In this document: in pieces, positions 44,229 to 53,500 of the stretch
Position numbering within the stretch: position 1 is the stretch's first letter
Layout: each line of letters begins with the position of its first letter
Translations under genes and position numbers: made by a program
Notes under the pieces: model-generated
Told to the model about the DNA's origin: nothing
The model's database searches: none
The model's input: the letters and a program-made list of their open reading frames with translations, nothing else
From: JAAXZI01 sp045863575
Lineage (GTDB): Bacteria; Planctomycetota; Phycisphaerae; UBA1845; PWPN01
Reading direction: 5' to 3'
NCBI GenBank assembly: GCA_045863575.1
Contig: BTUC01000001.1
Location: 3,693-67,692 of the forward strand
Length of the DNA stretch: 64,000 nt

Positions 44229-45314
44229 ATGCGTAACGGCATGGCAACGGCGGGCGCGGTACTGCTCGTATCGGCGCTGGTTGGCCCCGTATATGCCCAG
44301 AGCAACTGCGAGCAGAATCGGGCCACCATCAGCGCGACGCGCGGAATCGTCTTCGAGTCGGCCAATGTCCAGCAAGGGCAATGGTACTGGAAGCTCGTGG
44401 AAGTCGCGTGGTGCAACGAGAACCAGGCCGGCGGCAAGATCAACATCTTCTACCGCTGCAAGGACGCCTCCGGGCAACTCATCGCCAACCAGAAATGCAT
44501 CGCCGCGTACCCGCTCAACCAGTCGAACCAGGTCACGATTTCCACGAAGGCCCCGCCGGACTGGGGCGATTTTCCCATGAGCGGCGGCAACTGGTGCCCC
44601 TTCTGGCCGGAGGGTCCGCGAGGCCCCTTCAGCGCCTGGGTGGACAGCTTCTGCCCGGCGAACGGCTCCTCCTGCCCGCCGCAGGCCAGCTATCCCAGCG
44701 ACAAGGTCATCGGCATGGGCCTGCCGTGCAACCGCCACGAGTGCTACTTTCTGACCTGGCAGTTCACGCAGATGCCCGCCCTGAACCCCACGATCTCGCG
44801 ATCGCCTTCGAGCTTCGTGAAGACCGTGGGCGAGGGAGGCACGTTGCCCAACGATTCTTTCACGGTGCAGAACACGGGCGGCGGCACGCTGACCTACAGT
44901 ATGACGGATAATGCCGACTGGCTCAGCGTCAGCCCCTCCAGTGGCGCCAGCACGGGTGAGGTGGATACCATCAATGTGATCTACGACGTGGACGAGCTGT
45001 CTCCCGACGAATACAACGCCACCATCACCATCTCGGCTCCCGGAGCTACCAACACACCGCAGACCATCCCGATTCAGCTCACCGTCACTTCACCGCGATA
45101 CCTGGGCGACTTCGATGAAGATCTCGACGTGGACCTGGAGGACTTCGGGCATTTCCAGCTTTGTCTTACCGGCCCGGGCGTCATCCAGAGCGACTCCGAA
45201 TGTGCCGACACACGACTCGATCACGATCCAGACGTCGACCAGGAGGATTTCGGCATCTTCCAGGCCTGCCTCAGCGGCGCCAACCGCAGGCCGCCCGACG
45301 AGTGCAGGAGATAA
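44229..45314 (+). CDS. Secreted protein with Cys/Trp-rich domain, BACON-like module and dockerin-like doublet
   Basis: The 361-residue protein has a signal peptide ending VGPVYAQ. Residues about 25-185 form an unrecognised Cys/Trp-rich domain (GQWYWKLVEVAWCNENQAGGKINIFYRCK, GGNWCPFWPEGPRGPFSAWVDSFCP, GLPCNRHECYFLTWQF) with about nine Cys. A BACON-like module follows (about 190-290: TLTYSMTDNADWLSVSPSSGAS). The tail has two EF-hand-like loops (DFDEDLDVDLEDFG, DHDPDVDQEDFG), each followed by FQxCL and another Cys, ending PPDECRR. GGGAGG precedes the ATG. The dockerin-like tail suggests attachment to a partner or to the cell surface. No cohesin gene is seen in the window. Confidence 0.78.
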   Translation: MRNGMATAGAVLLVSALVGPVYAQSNCEQNRATISATRGIVFESANVQQGQWYWKLVEVAWCNENQAGGKINIFYRCKDASGQLIANQKCIAAYPLNQSNQVTISTKAPPDWGDFPMSGGNWCPFWPEGPRGPFSAWVDSFCPANGSSCPPQASYPSDKVIGMGLPCNRHECYFLTWQFTQMPALNPTISRSPSSFVKTVGEGGTLPNDSFTVQNTGGGTLTYSMTDNADWLSVSPSSGASTGEVDTINVIYDVDELSPDEYNATITISAPGATNTPQTIPIQLTVTSPRYLGDFDEDLDVDLEDFGHFQLCLTGPGVIQSDSECADTRLDHDPDVDQEDFGIFQACLSGANRRPPDECRR

Positions 45315-45316
45315 GA

Positions 45317-45384
45317 AGTGCTGAGTAACGAGTGCTGAGTGCTGAGTGCTCAGTGCTGAGTGCTCAGTGCTGAGTGTTAAGTGC
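45317..45384. repeat. 7-bp microsatellite (GAGTGCT)n
   Basis: About nine degenerate copies of GAGTGCT/CAGTGCT start three bases after the stop codon of the preceding gene. The same heptamer array recurs after the stop of the 45595-49242 gene. 45385-45594 holds a TTTTAAGAGGG / CCCCCCTTACCAAGGG palindromic stretch and then AAAGGTGAGG before the next start. No gene is seen. Confidence 0.85.
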
Positions 45385-45594
45385 TACGCACCCCTTTTAA
45401 GAGGGTTCGTGATTAACTCCCCCCTTACCAAGGGTGGGGTTAAGGGGCGCTCCAGAGCCCTCGCAAGCGAGCGGCCCGGACGCCAAAAGCTGACCACGCT
45501 GGCAAGCGCGCTGCTGCGCCGGTCTTGAAGAATCCGAAGCCGTCAGCCAATGGGCGCACCAGCGTACCTTTGAGAACGAGCGAAAGGTGAGGCG

Positions 45595-48500
45595 GTGCCA
45601 GCTCAGCACTTGCTTACATTCCGGCGGGTCGGCCTTCTGGTGGTTACCACCTTCCTGGTCGGCGCTCCCATCCGCGCGGCCGACTCTCCCTGGGTTTATG
45701 GCATCCACTGGTATGGCGACCCGGTTTCGAACCTGGTCGAGGTCATGACCGGCGGCAAACCGATCTGGTCGCTGGAGACGGCCGTCCTCTATGACGGCTA
45801 CTGGAACGTCAGCAACCAACTCCCCAAGTTCCAGACGCTCGTCGCTCGCGGCCATACCCTGGTGACCCGCATCCAGCCCCGTTGGGGTCTGGTGGTGCCC
45901 GCCGAGGCCGACATGACCCAGTACCTCCAGGATGTCACCACGGCCGCCCAGCAGCTCGCCGACCTGACCCACATCTGGCAGATCGGCAACGAGATGAATC
46001 TCCCCTGGGAATACAACATCGGCACGCTCACCCCGGCCGACTACGTCTCGCGCTTCAAGCGGATCCGCAACGCGATCAAGGCCACACCCAGCTCGCTCGG
46101 CCCACAGATCGTGCTGCTGGGGCCGGTGGCCCCGGTAGACAATGCCTGGCTGGGAGCGATGCTCGACCATCTGGCTCCCGGCGATTTCGATGGCTTCGCT
46201 CTGCACGCCTACGGCATCGGCGATGCCGCCAGCTCGCGGGTGAATTTTCGCAACCAGTATGCCGAGCAGCTCCATTACATCGACACGCGCGGCTACGCGG
46301 CCAAGCCGGTCTACCTCCTGGAGTGGGGCCGGCAGGTCAACCCCATCAGCGATACCAACGAGGCGGCCAGCGCCCAGTTCCTCCACGGCGCCTTGCAGGA
46401 CCTGCACGCGTGGAACACGACGCCCGGCAACCATCCCGTTGTGTGCGCGTGCTGGTTCATCTACGCCAACGACGCGGTGTGGCAAAACTGGTCGATCCTT
46501 GATCTCAAGGGGCTCCACCCCCCCGGCCCCAACAACGACCTCTACGACGCCTTCCAGTACGCTTGCACTCTGAATCTGCCCGCCGGCGGAGGCAGCGCCC
46601 CTCAGGGGCCGGTCATCAGTCGCTCGCCTGCCACGCTGAACCCCACGGCCACGCCAGGACAAAACGCCGCCGGCCAGACATTCGCCGTCTCGAACGGCGG
46701 GACCGGCACACTGAACTACACCATCGCCGAGAACATCCCCTGGCTCTGGCTCACACCAACCGAAGGCACCAGCATCGGCGAAGTGGATACCATTGCCGTT
46801 CATTACACCACCGCCTCGCTGGCGGCCGGCAGCTACAGCGGCACGATCACCATCTCCGACCCGGCAGCCGGTAACAGCCCACAGGCGATCACAGTCAATC
46901 TCTCCATCCAAACGGCGGTTCCGCCACCGGCTATCGTAAACCCGGACTTCCAGTCCAACGGCGGCGGATGGAACGGGGCGGCAGCCGGCTGGGCCACCTT
47001 CGGCGGCAATAAATGGGAGGGTGTTTTCGACAACAGCCGCTCCTGGGCGCAGGGCGTTTCCGAGCTATCGGCCGGCGGCGCCTGCGGAGTTCGACAGATC
47101 ATCACCACGACAAGTGGCGCCCGGTACCGAGTCGCCGTGTACGGCGTCAGCCAGCACGTCAGCCTCGACGTATCGATCGGCATAGATGTCGGCGGTGGGA
47201 CCACTCCCTCGAACGCGACGTTCGGTACGCCCTCGACCTCCCCCAACTGGATAGAAGTAACCTGCGATTTCACAGCCACCGGCAACAGCGCGGCCATCTT
47301 TCTCCGTGGTCGGAACACCAGCAGCGGCTTCATCTCCGGCAAGTGGTGTCTGTTCGACGGTGTGTCCATCCAGGTGCTGAGCGCACCCGGCAACCATCCG
47401 CCCACGGCCGTCGCGGCGGGTAGCCCGCTCTCCGGAAGCGCGCCGCTCACCGTGAACTTTACGGCCAGCGGATCGAGCGATCCGGATCCCGGACAGACGC
47501 TGAGCTTCGCGTGGGATTTTGGCGACGGCGGAGCGGCCAGCGGTTCGGCCGTCATGCACACCTATACCAGTGCCGGGAATTACACGGCCACACTCACGGT
47601 GAGCGACGGACACGGCGGCACCGACACCCATACGCTGAGCATCACGGTTACTGCCGGCGGCGGGACTGGTGGCGAGAACCTCATCGCCAATCCCGGCTTC
47701 GAATCCACCTTCAGCGCGGGACTGGCCGCCGGGTGGCAATCGTGGCAGGCCTCAGGAACAGGCTACTGGAAGCAATCCGCGCGGCTCGGACGCATCGGCG
47801 CGGGGCTCTACAGCGGCACGAATGGATTCAACCAGACGGTGCGGCTCAATCCCAAGACCGTGCTACTGTCCGATCTGGCCTTGGGCCATGCGGCCGGGCT
47901 CCGTGCGGCCCTCCCGGACGCACTCATCATCGGGCGGCTGTTCATCGACCCCTTCATGCACACGGGAGCCGGCGGGTACCTGTCCAACCCGGAATTCTAC
48001 GGAGCCAAGCACGCCGACGACTGCTATAGCACCGCTCTTCAGAAGCCCGGGATCAGCGCCTGGCAGGGCTTCAACGAGCCCGTGCTTAATGATGAGGACT
48101 TCGCTCGCCGGGTAGGCCGCTTCGAAAAAGCGTTCGCCGACCGCTGCCACGAGCGCGGCCTGAAGTCCTGCGTGCTCAACCTGGCCGTCGGGAACCCCGG
48201 CGATATGAGCCGCATGCTCCTGCCGGAGATCGTCGCCGCGCTGGGGGCGGCCGACTACGCCGGTTACCACACCTACGGGGGCATCGACGACCAGCTCATG
48301 ATGGGGCCGCAACGGCCCTGGTTCGCGCTCCGCTGGCGCTTCTACATGGACATGTACGCCCAGGCCGGGCACCGCATGCCGCCGGTGGTCTATACCGAGT
48401 GCACGACGTACTACGCCTGGCGCGGCAGCTTCACCGCCCCGCAGATCCGCGACGATCTCACCGGCTTCGAGGCCCTGACCAAACAGGCCGATCCGTGGTC

Positions 48501-49242
48501 CGTGGGCATGTGCATCTTCCTGGTCGGCTCCAACTCACCGCAGTGGGACGGCTGGGAGGTCGCTGACCAGCCGGTCATCTATGAAGGCTGCGGCGACTAC
48601 AACCTGGCCCACCCGGCAGACGCCTGGGTGGGGCTTTATTCGCAGCAGTTCGGCGAAACGTCGGGCGGATTCACGGGCGGCGTGCACCAGGCGGTTGCGG
48701 TCACTGCCGGCCGTTCATATCGGCTGGATCACTGGATGAAGCACGAGACCTACGGCGTCAACAACGCGCTCGCCTATCACGTCGGCTACGACTACACCGG
48801 TCAGACGTCCAACCCCAACGCTCCATCGCTCACCTGGACCGGCAATCTGCTGGCCAACCCACGCCGCGAGACGGATTGGTGGTACCGGCACACGCTGGAG
48901 TTCACGGCCACGGGTCCACAAGTTTCCATCTGGTTCAAAGGGACCCAGCCATCCGGCAGGAGCCCCTGGCGAATCATGCTCGACGAGGTGACGCTGACCC
49001 AGATCTCTATGCCACCGGCCAGCTTCATCGGCGACTTCGACGGCGATGGAGACGTGGACCAGTCCGATTTCGGTCACTTTCAGGCCTGTCTCTCCGGCGC
49101 CGGCCAACCCCAGAGCGACCCGGCCTGCGCCGACGCCCGCCTGGATGCAGACCCGGACGTGGACAGCGACGACTTCGGCCTCTTCCAGCAATGCCACGGC
49201 GGCCCTAACCGCGAGCCGCCGCCGGAGTGCGGAGGTCAATGA
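45595..49242 (+). CDS. Secreted protein with two glycosidase-like TIM barrels, BACON, PKD and dockerin-like modules
   Basis: The protein has 1215 residues. The start is a GTG at 45595 with AGGTGAGG upstream. A signal peptide ends near IRAADS. Barrel 1 (about 30-335) has IWQIGNEMN (Glu near 133) and VYLLEWGRQ (Glu near 243), as in clan GH-A acid/base and nucleophile. A BACON-like module (about 340-445) and a CBM-like sandwich (about 450-600) follow, then a PKD domain (about 605-690: LSFAWDFGDGG, SAGNYTATLTVSDGHGG). Barrel 2 (about 740-1000) has AWQGFNEPV (Glu near 828) and VVYTECTTYY (Glu near 935). A further sandwich and a dockerin-like doublet (DFDGDGDVDQSDFG, DADPDVDSDDFG, closing PPPECGGQ) end the chain. 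Two complete Glu pairs suggest two active sites; the substrates are unknown. Confidence 0.8.
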   Translation: MPAQHLLTFRRVGLLVVTTFLVGAPIRAADSPWVYGIHWYGDPVSNLVEVMTGGKPIWSLETAVLYDGYWNVSNQLPKFQTLVARGHTLVTRIQPRWGLVVPAEADMTQYLQDVTTAAQQLADLTHIWQIGNEMNLPWEYNIGTLTPADYVSRFKRIRNAIKATPSSLGPQIVLLGPVAPVDNAWLGAMLDHLAPGDFDGFALHAYGIGDAASSRVNFRNQYAEQLHYIDTRGYAAKPVYLLEWGRQVNPISDTNEAASAQFLHGALQDLHAWNTTPGNHPVVCACWFIYANDAVWQNWSILDLKGLHPPGPNNDLYDAFQYACTLNLPAGGGSAPQGPVISRSPATLNPTATPGQNAAGQTFAVSNGGTGTLNYTIAENIPWLWLTPTEGTSIGEVDTIAVHYTTASLAAGSYSGTITISDPAAGNSPQAITVNLSIQTAVPPPAIVNPDFQSNGGGWNGAAAGWATFGGNKWEGVFDNSRSWAQGVSELSAGGACGVRQIITTTSGARYRVAVYGVSQHVSLDVSIGIDVGGGTTPSNATFGTPSTSPNWIEVTCDFTATGNSAAIFLRGRNTSSGFISGKWCLFDGVSIQVLSAPGNHPPTAVAAGSPLSGSAPLTVNFTASGSSDPDPGQTLSFAWDFGDGGAASGSAVMHTYTSAGNYTATLTVSDGHGGTDTHTLSITVTAGGGTGGENLIANPGFESTFSAGLAAGWQSWQASGTGYWKQSARLGRIGAGLYSGTNGFNQTVRLNPKTVLLSDLALGHAAGLRAALPDALIIGRLFIDPFMHTGAGGYLSNPEFYGAKHADDCYSTALQKPGISAWQGFNEPVLNDEDFARRVGRFEKAFADRCHERGLKSCVLNLAVGNPGDMSRMLLPEIVAALGAADYAGYHTYGGIDDQLMMGPQRPWFALRWRFYMDMYAQAGHRMPPVVYTECTTYYAWRGSFTAPQIRDDLTGFEALTKQADPWSVGMCIFLVGSNSPQWDGWEVADQPVIYEGCGDYNLAHPADAWVGLYSQQFGETSGGFTGGVHQAVAVTAGRSYRLDHWMKHETYGVNNALAYHVGYDYTGQTSNPNAPSLTWTGNLLANPRRETDWWYRHTLEFTATGPQVSIWFKGTQPSGRSPWRIMLDEVTLTQISMPPASFIGDFDGDGDVDQSDFGHFQACLSGAGQPQSDPACADARLDADPDVDSDDFGLFQQCHGGPNREPPPECGGQ

Positions 49243-49244
49243 TG

Positions 49245-49324
49245 AGTGCTGAGTGCTCAGTGCTGAGTGCTGGGTGCTGGGTGCTGGGTGTTGGGGATCG
49301 GGTGCTGGGTGTTGGGTGCTGGCT
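49245..49324. repeat. 7-bp microsatellite (GAGTGCT then GGGTGCT)n
   Basis: GAGTGCT and GGGTGCT units follow the stop codon at 49242 immediately, drifting to GGGTGTT. This matches the array at 45317-45384, after another dockerin-type gene. Confidence 0.85.
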
Positions 49325-49330
49325 TGGATT

Positions 49331-49372
49331 CCCTCCTCCGGTACTCCGGGGGAGGGCCCGGGTGGGGGCTTG
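49331..49372 (-). repeat. Dispersed GGAGTACC palindrome element (inverted copy)
   Basis: Read on the minus strand this matches 1398-1440 (inside rsgA) and 56528-56571: CCAAGCCCCCACCC, a variable triplet, then CCCTCCCCCGGAGTACC and its inverse. Confidence 0.85.
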
Positions 49373-49432
49373 GGGGGCAACGAACCTCTCGACAAAACCA
49401 GCACACCAGGAAGCAGAAGTGATTGGGGTTGG

Positions 49433-49456
49433 GATTAAGATTAAGATTAAGATTAG
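49433..49456. repeat. GATTAA hexamer, four copies
   Basis: GATTAA occurs three times in a row, followed by GATTAG. It lies just beyond the 3' end of the minus-strand methyltransferase gene and is AT-rich against its surroundings. Confidence 0.9.
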
Positions 49457-49487
49457 GACGCTTTCTGTTGCCAGGTCAGCCCGCATT

Positions 49488-50066
49488 TCAGACCTGCCGC
49501 ATCCGAAACCTCCATCCATAATGCCACGGCGGGAGATCCACCATGCCCCCCTCCCTGCCCAGCACTCCGGTGGCTTCCGCCCAGACCGCGATCTGCTCCG
49601 GCCGTGGACGAATATCCATCGAAGGTCCGCGCGGCGTGGCCGGATCGTACCGCCAGTGAATGGCCCACACCCAACCCCCCGGCCGGACAATCGCAGCCGC
49701 CTGCTCCAGCAAACGCACCGGCTCCTCTCCGTGGAGAATATTGAACAACAGGAAGCCATCCACCGAAGCGGGCGGCAGACCATAACCGTCAACCAGGACA
49801 TCCCGGCACTCGGCAACGACATTGGCCAAACCGATCTCACGGGCGCGCCGTTGCGTCCGCGCCACCATTCCCCTCTCCAAATCAAACGCGAACGCGCGCC
49901 CGCGGATCCGCTGAGCCACCGGCAGCGTGAACGTCCCATAGCCGCACCCCAGCTCGGCCACGTCGCCCACCGCGGCATCGATGCCGAGCCGGTCCAGGAT
50001 CAGCGGAACGTCAAACAAGCTCTCCCAGTACGCCTCCTCGGGCATACCGCTCTCACGCAGCTTCAT
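49488..50066 (-). CDS. SAM-dependent class I methyltransferase
   Basis: The 192-residue protein has a Rossmann methyltransferase core: VAELGCGYGTFTLPVAQRI (SAM-binding motif I), AFAFDLERGMV (motif II acidic), VDGFLLFNILHGEEP (motif IV region) and AAAIVRPGGWVWAIHWRYD (motif VI). The substrate cannot be told. I start at the ATG at 50066 (MKLRESGMPEEAYWESLFD) because GGAGATC lies eight bases upstream. The ATG at 50108 is possible but has no good ribosome-binding site. It is isolated, with repeat-rich DNA downstream. Confidence 0.85.
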   Translation of the reverse strand: MKLRESGMPEEAYWESLFDVPLILDRLGIDAAVGDVAELGCGYGTFTLPVAQRIRGRAFAFDLERGMVARTQRRAREIGLANVVAECRDVLVDGYGLPPASVDGFLLFNILHGEEPVRLLEQAAAIVRPGGWVWAIHWRYDPATPRGPSMDIRPRPEQIAVWAEATGVLGREGGMVDLPPWHYGWRFRMRQV

Positions 50067-50516
50067 GTGCTGATCTCCGGCCAATGAGGGCAGTCTCACG
50101 ACGGCCATGATAGCCGAGAGCTCGCGTTTATTTCATCCGGGTTGCCCCGGCTGGGTCCAGGCGTGGAAAAGGCTGGATTGAACGAACGGCATGTGCGCGC
50201 CAATTTCAGCACAGACGAATGAAACGCTGCCGGCGCTGCTCACTCTTCAGGCACGCCCTTGGCTTCCCACCCGATCGGTGTCGGTTGCCGTCGCCAAGCG
50301 CAGCAGCCCCGATCTTGCACAGCGAGCAACAAAGATAAAAAGTCTCTTGACGCCTAGACTATCCAGTTGTACTCTATCCGGACAATAAAATCACGTGGGG
50401 GGACCGCTCCCCAACCACCTATCGAAGTCCAGAATCACGCTGAGGAGAATTGCTGTGCGCGGCTCATGGCGACGCAACCATGGGAGCGAACACGACATGC
50501 ATCTGTGGAGATACAC
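50067..50516. other. 450-bp intergenic region with one promoter-like pair
   Basis: No gene is supported. TTGACG (50347-50352), 17 bp, TACTCT (50370-50375) points toward the gene at 50517 and leaves a leader of about 135 bp. The -10 match is weak. Nothing like a tRNA is seen. Confidence 0.35.
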
Positions 50517-53500
50517 ATGCGCTCATTCCTGTCTCGTCGGTTGGTATGGTCGATCCTCTTTGCTCTCAGCCTCAGTCTCTTGCCGGCCGGCTTATGTATT
50601 CCCGTCAACCCCGAAGACAGCCGGGAAACCGATGAGGGAACGGGCAATGACACCGCAGTGACAGTACCTGTGGTACTCAGCAGCCTCGCCGTACGGCCTG
50701 AATCCGCCACCTTGACCCAGGCAGGCGCAACGCTTCAACTCGCAGTGGCCGGCACGTATTCTGACGGGAACGTTCGAGATCTGACACCGGCAAACGAAGG
50801 AACTCTCTACGCAACGTCGAATTCGGCGGTGGCTACCACGTCGACTGATGGCATGGTTACAGCCATAGCCTCGGGCGAAGCTCTCATCATGGCCAGTAAT
50901 GCGGACACCTCCGCGACGTGCACCATCACCGTAAGCATCCCCCCACCTCCACCAGAAGTCACGTTGCAGTCTCTTTCCGCCAACACGGAAACGTGTACCT
51001 TCCGGAGACTTGGCGAGACGCTTCAACTCGTGATCACGGGGCATTACTCCGATGAGAGCCAGACGGACTTGACGGCCAAGGCTATGGGGACCACTTATCT
51101 GGCTACGGACGATTCCGTAGTGATCGTCTCGGACAATGGATTGATCAGATCAACGGGATACGGAGAGGCCATCCTCACCGTCGTGAACAACAGTGTGGCT
51201 CTGGAGATTCCTGTTACGGTCCAGGCACCGGCCGGAGCAGGCGGTGGTGGCGGGGGAGTGGCGCCCGCCAAACTCAACGTCGACCCGCTGAAAATCACTC
51301 TGACGGGCTCCCTACCACAAGCGCAAATAGCCATCAACAATGCAGGAGGTGGCACGCTCAACTGGACGGCTGCAGCGGGCGATCCGCGCATTCTCCTCGG
51401 GACTACCGAAGGCTCTGCGCCGGCAACCCTGCTGGTTTCGGCGGCACACTTTGATGCCGATTTCGATTCTCTGATAAGCGTGAACAACTCAGTGGATGGC
51501 GCTGACCACGTTGACGTGATCGTGCACGTGCGGGCCACTGGCAAGCTGGCCATCCAATCACGTCAGTTGTGCGTCCAACTGAACCTCTTGACCGACCTGG
51601 GCTTTCAAGCGGACGAGCTGCGCGTTCAAAGCCTGCTCAGCAGTCAGGACACGCTGGCCGCACAAGCACAAGGCGAAGCGGGCTTTGAGGTGATCACCTG
51701 CCTCGAGATTGCGGATGCCAGTCAGGGGCAGCTGCTCACGATCAGCCGCACGACCGACGATCTCCTGATCGTTCCGGCTTACTGTACGCCAGCTCAGGTT
51801 GATGCGGGCACCATGACGTTGGATGTCAGTGCGATCGCCAATGCCATGATCCTGACGAATCCTTACCTGATGATTCTGCCCGCTTCAGAAAGAGACATGC
51901 TGATCGCGAAAGCGCCGGGCACCGCATCCTACGCGCAACTGCTTGCCGGCATTACGGAGGCATTGGCGGCAGAGCCCACCCATTTCACCGAATTCGCCGT
52001 CTTCCCTGAAATCTGGACGCTGGCGATGCAGATCGGCGCCGAGCTCCTGCAATCCGAGGCCGATCAGATTGCTCACGCGCTCGGAATCAGGAAGATGGAA
52101 GAGAATAACGTCATCGGTTCAGCAGGCTCATTCCACCTGGCAGACGAGCCAGGATCCGACATTCTGCTCGTGAACCCCACGATGGTCTTCTACGGGGTAC
52201 AGACGGATGACGACCGTACCGAGCTGGTTTCAGGCAAAGAGTCTTTGGTCAGCGTCGGACTGCAATGGCCGCCTGTTTTTCTGACCCCGGCCGTGCAGGA
52301 ACCGTTCGCTCTGGGCGAGGGGATCTTCACCATTGTCGCTTACAAGGGCTTTAACAGCGGTGAGCCCGGATGGTTGAACATTCAGCACGCCGCGGGTCAG
52401 GCGACCTATGCGAATCTGATCAAGATTGCGGCGATCCTTTTGGACGTGGCAGCCTGGTGCCCGCTCGACAATGGAGACATCGAGCATATCGTCGAGGCGA
52501 TCGCAGACCCGGGAATCATCGGCATCGAGACGCTGGCTGAGGCGGGTAATGATTGGATGGAGTTCGCCAAGAAGGGGATCGAAGTGGTCCACGAAAACTG
52601 GGACGAGATCTCGCTCTGGATTTGGCAGGAATGGCCCGGCGACCAGACGGTCACCTATCTGCGGAAAGTCGGCAAGCTGATGAACGCTGCGTCGGCGGCA
52701 CTGAAAGTTCTGCAGGTCGTCGATGCGGCGAACACGAAGATCCCGTTCTTTATCGACCTGGTGTTCGCGCGGGGCAAGCTGGTCTACCAGGTACGCCAGG
52801 AGAATGGTGTGCTGAGCGCTTACCAGAGACCGTTAGCCCCTCCAACGGCAGAGGTTTTAGTGGCCGGACAACCGGTAGGGCTTCCTGCGGAGGTCTACGT
52901 GGGAGACGTAATCACACTCCAGGCAACCTGCTACGACGAGCACACCGATACGGCCGATCTGGAGGTGCGCTGGGACTTACAGGGGGATGGGGTCTTCGAC
53001 ACCAACTGGTCCACCAGCCATACCGCCGTACACACCTTCACCCAAGTGGGCAACTACGTCGTCCAGCTTGAGGTGCGCGATACGGACGGCGAGGTGGGTT
53101 TCACCGTGCATCACCTTCATGTCGAAGCAAGCAACGGCCAGGGCACGGCCAACCATGTCATTGCCTTCCGCGATAACCTGCCGTGGGACTCGAATGCGTT
53201 CGAGGATATGATGGACGAGCTAGGGTACTTTCCCGGCGAAGGCAGCTACGAGTACGAGATCCTCCCTTCTTCGAGTTTCAGCAGCGTCGTACTGCGACCG
53301 GGACAGGACTTCGTCATTATCACCAATGACCAAAACCAGTTGTTCTACAACAATCTGGCGGTCAGTTTCGATCGCCTCGTGCGCTTCATCGAGAATGGCG
53401 GGACACTGCTGTGGGGCGCGTGTGACAAAGGCTGGGCGAACGGATCGATGACGCAGGCCGGCATCGGGCTGCCCGGTGGCGTTTCTACGAGCCTGCTCTA

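Noticed and set aside
45385..45594. Possible rho-independent terminator (TTTTAAGAGGG and CCCTTACCAAGGG)
   Set aside because: Pairing is imperfect and there is no T-tract after the stem; more like a degraded dispersed repeat.
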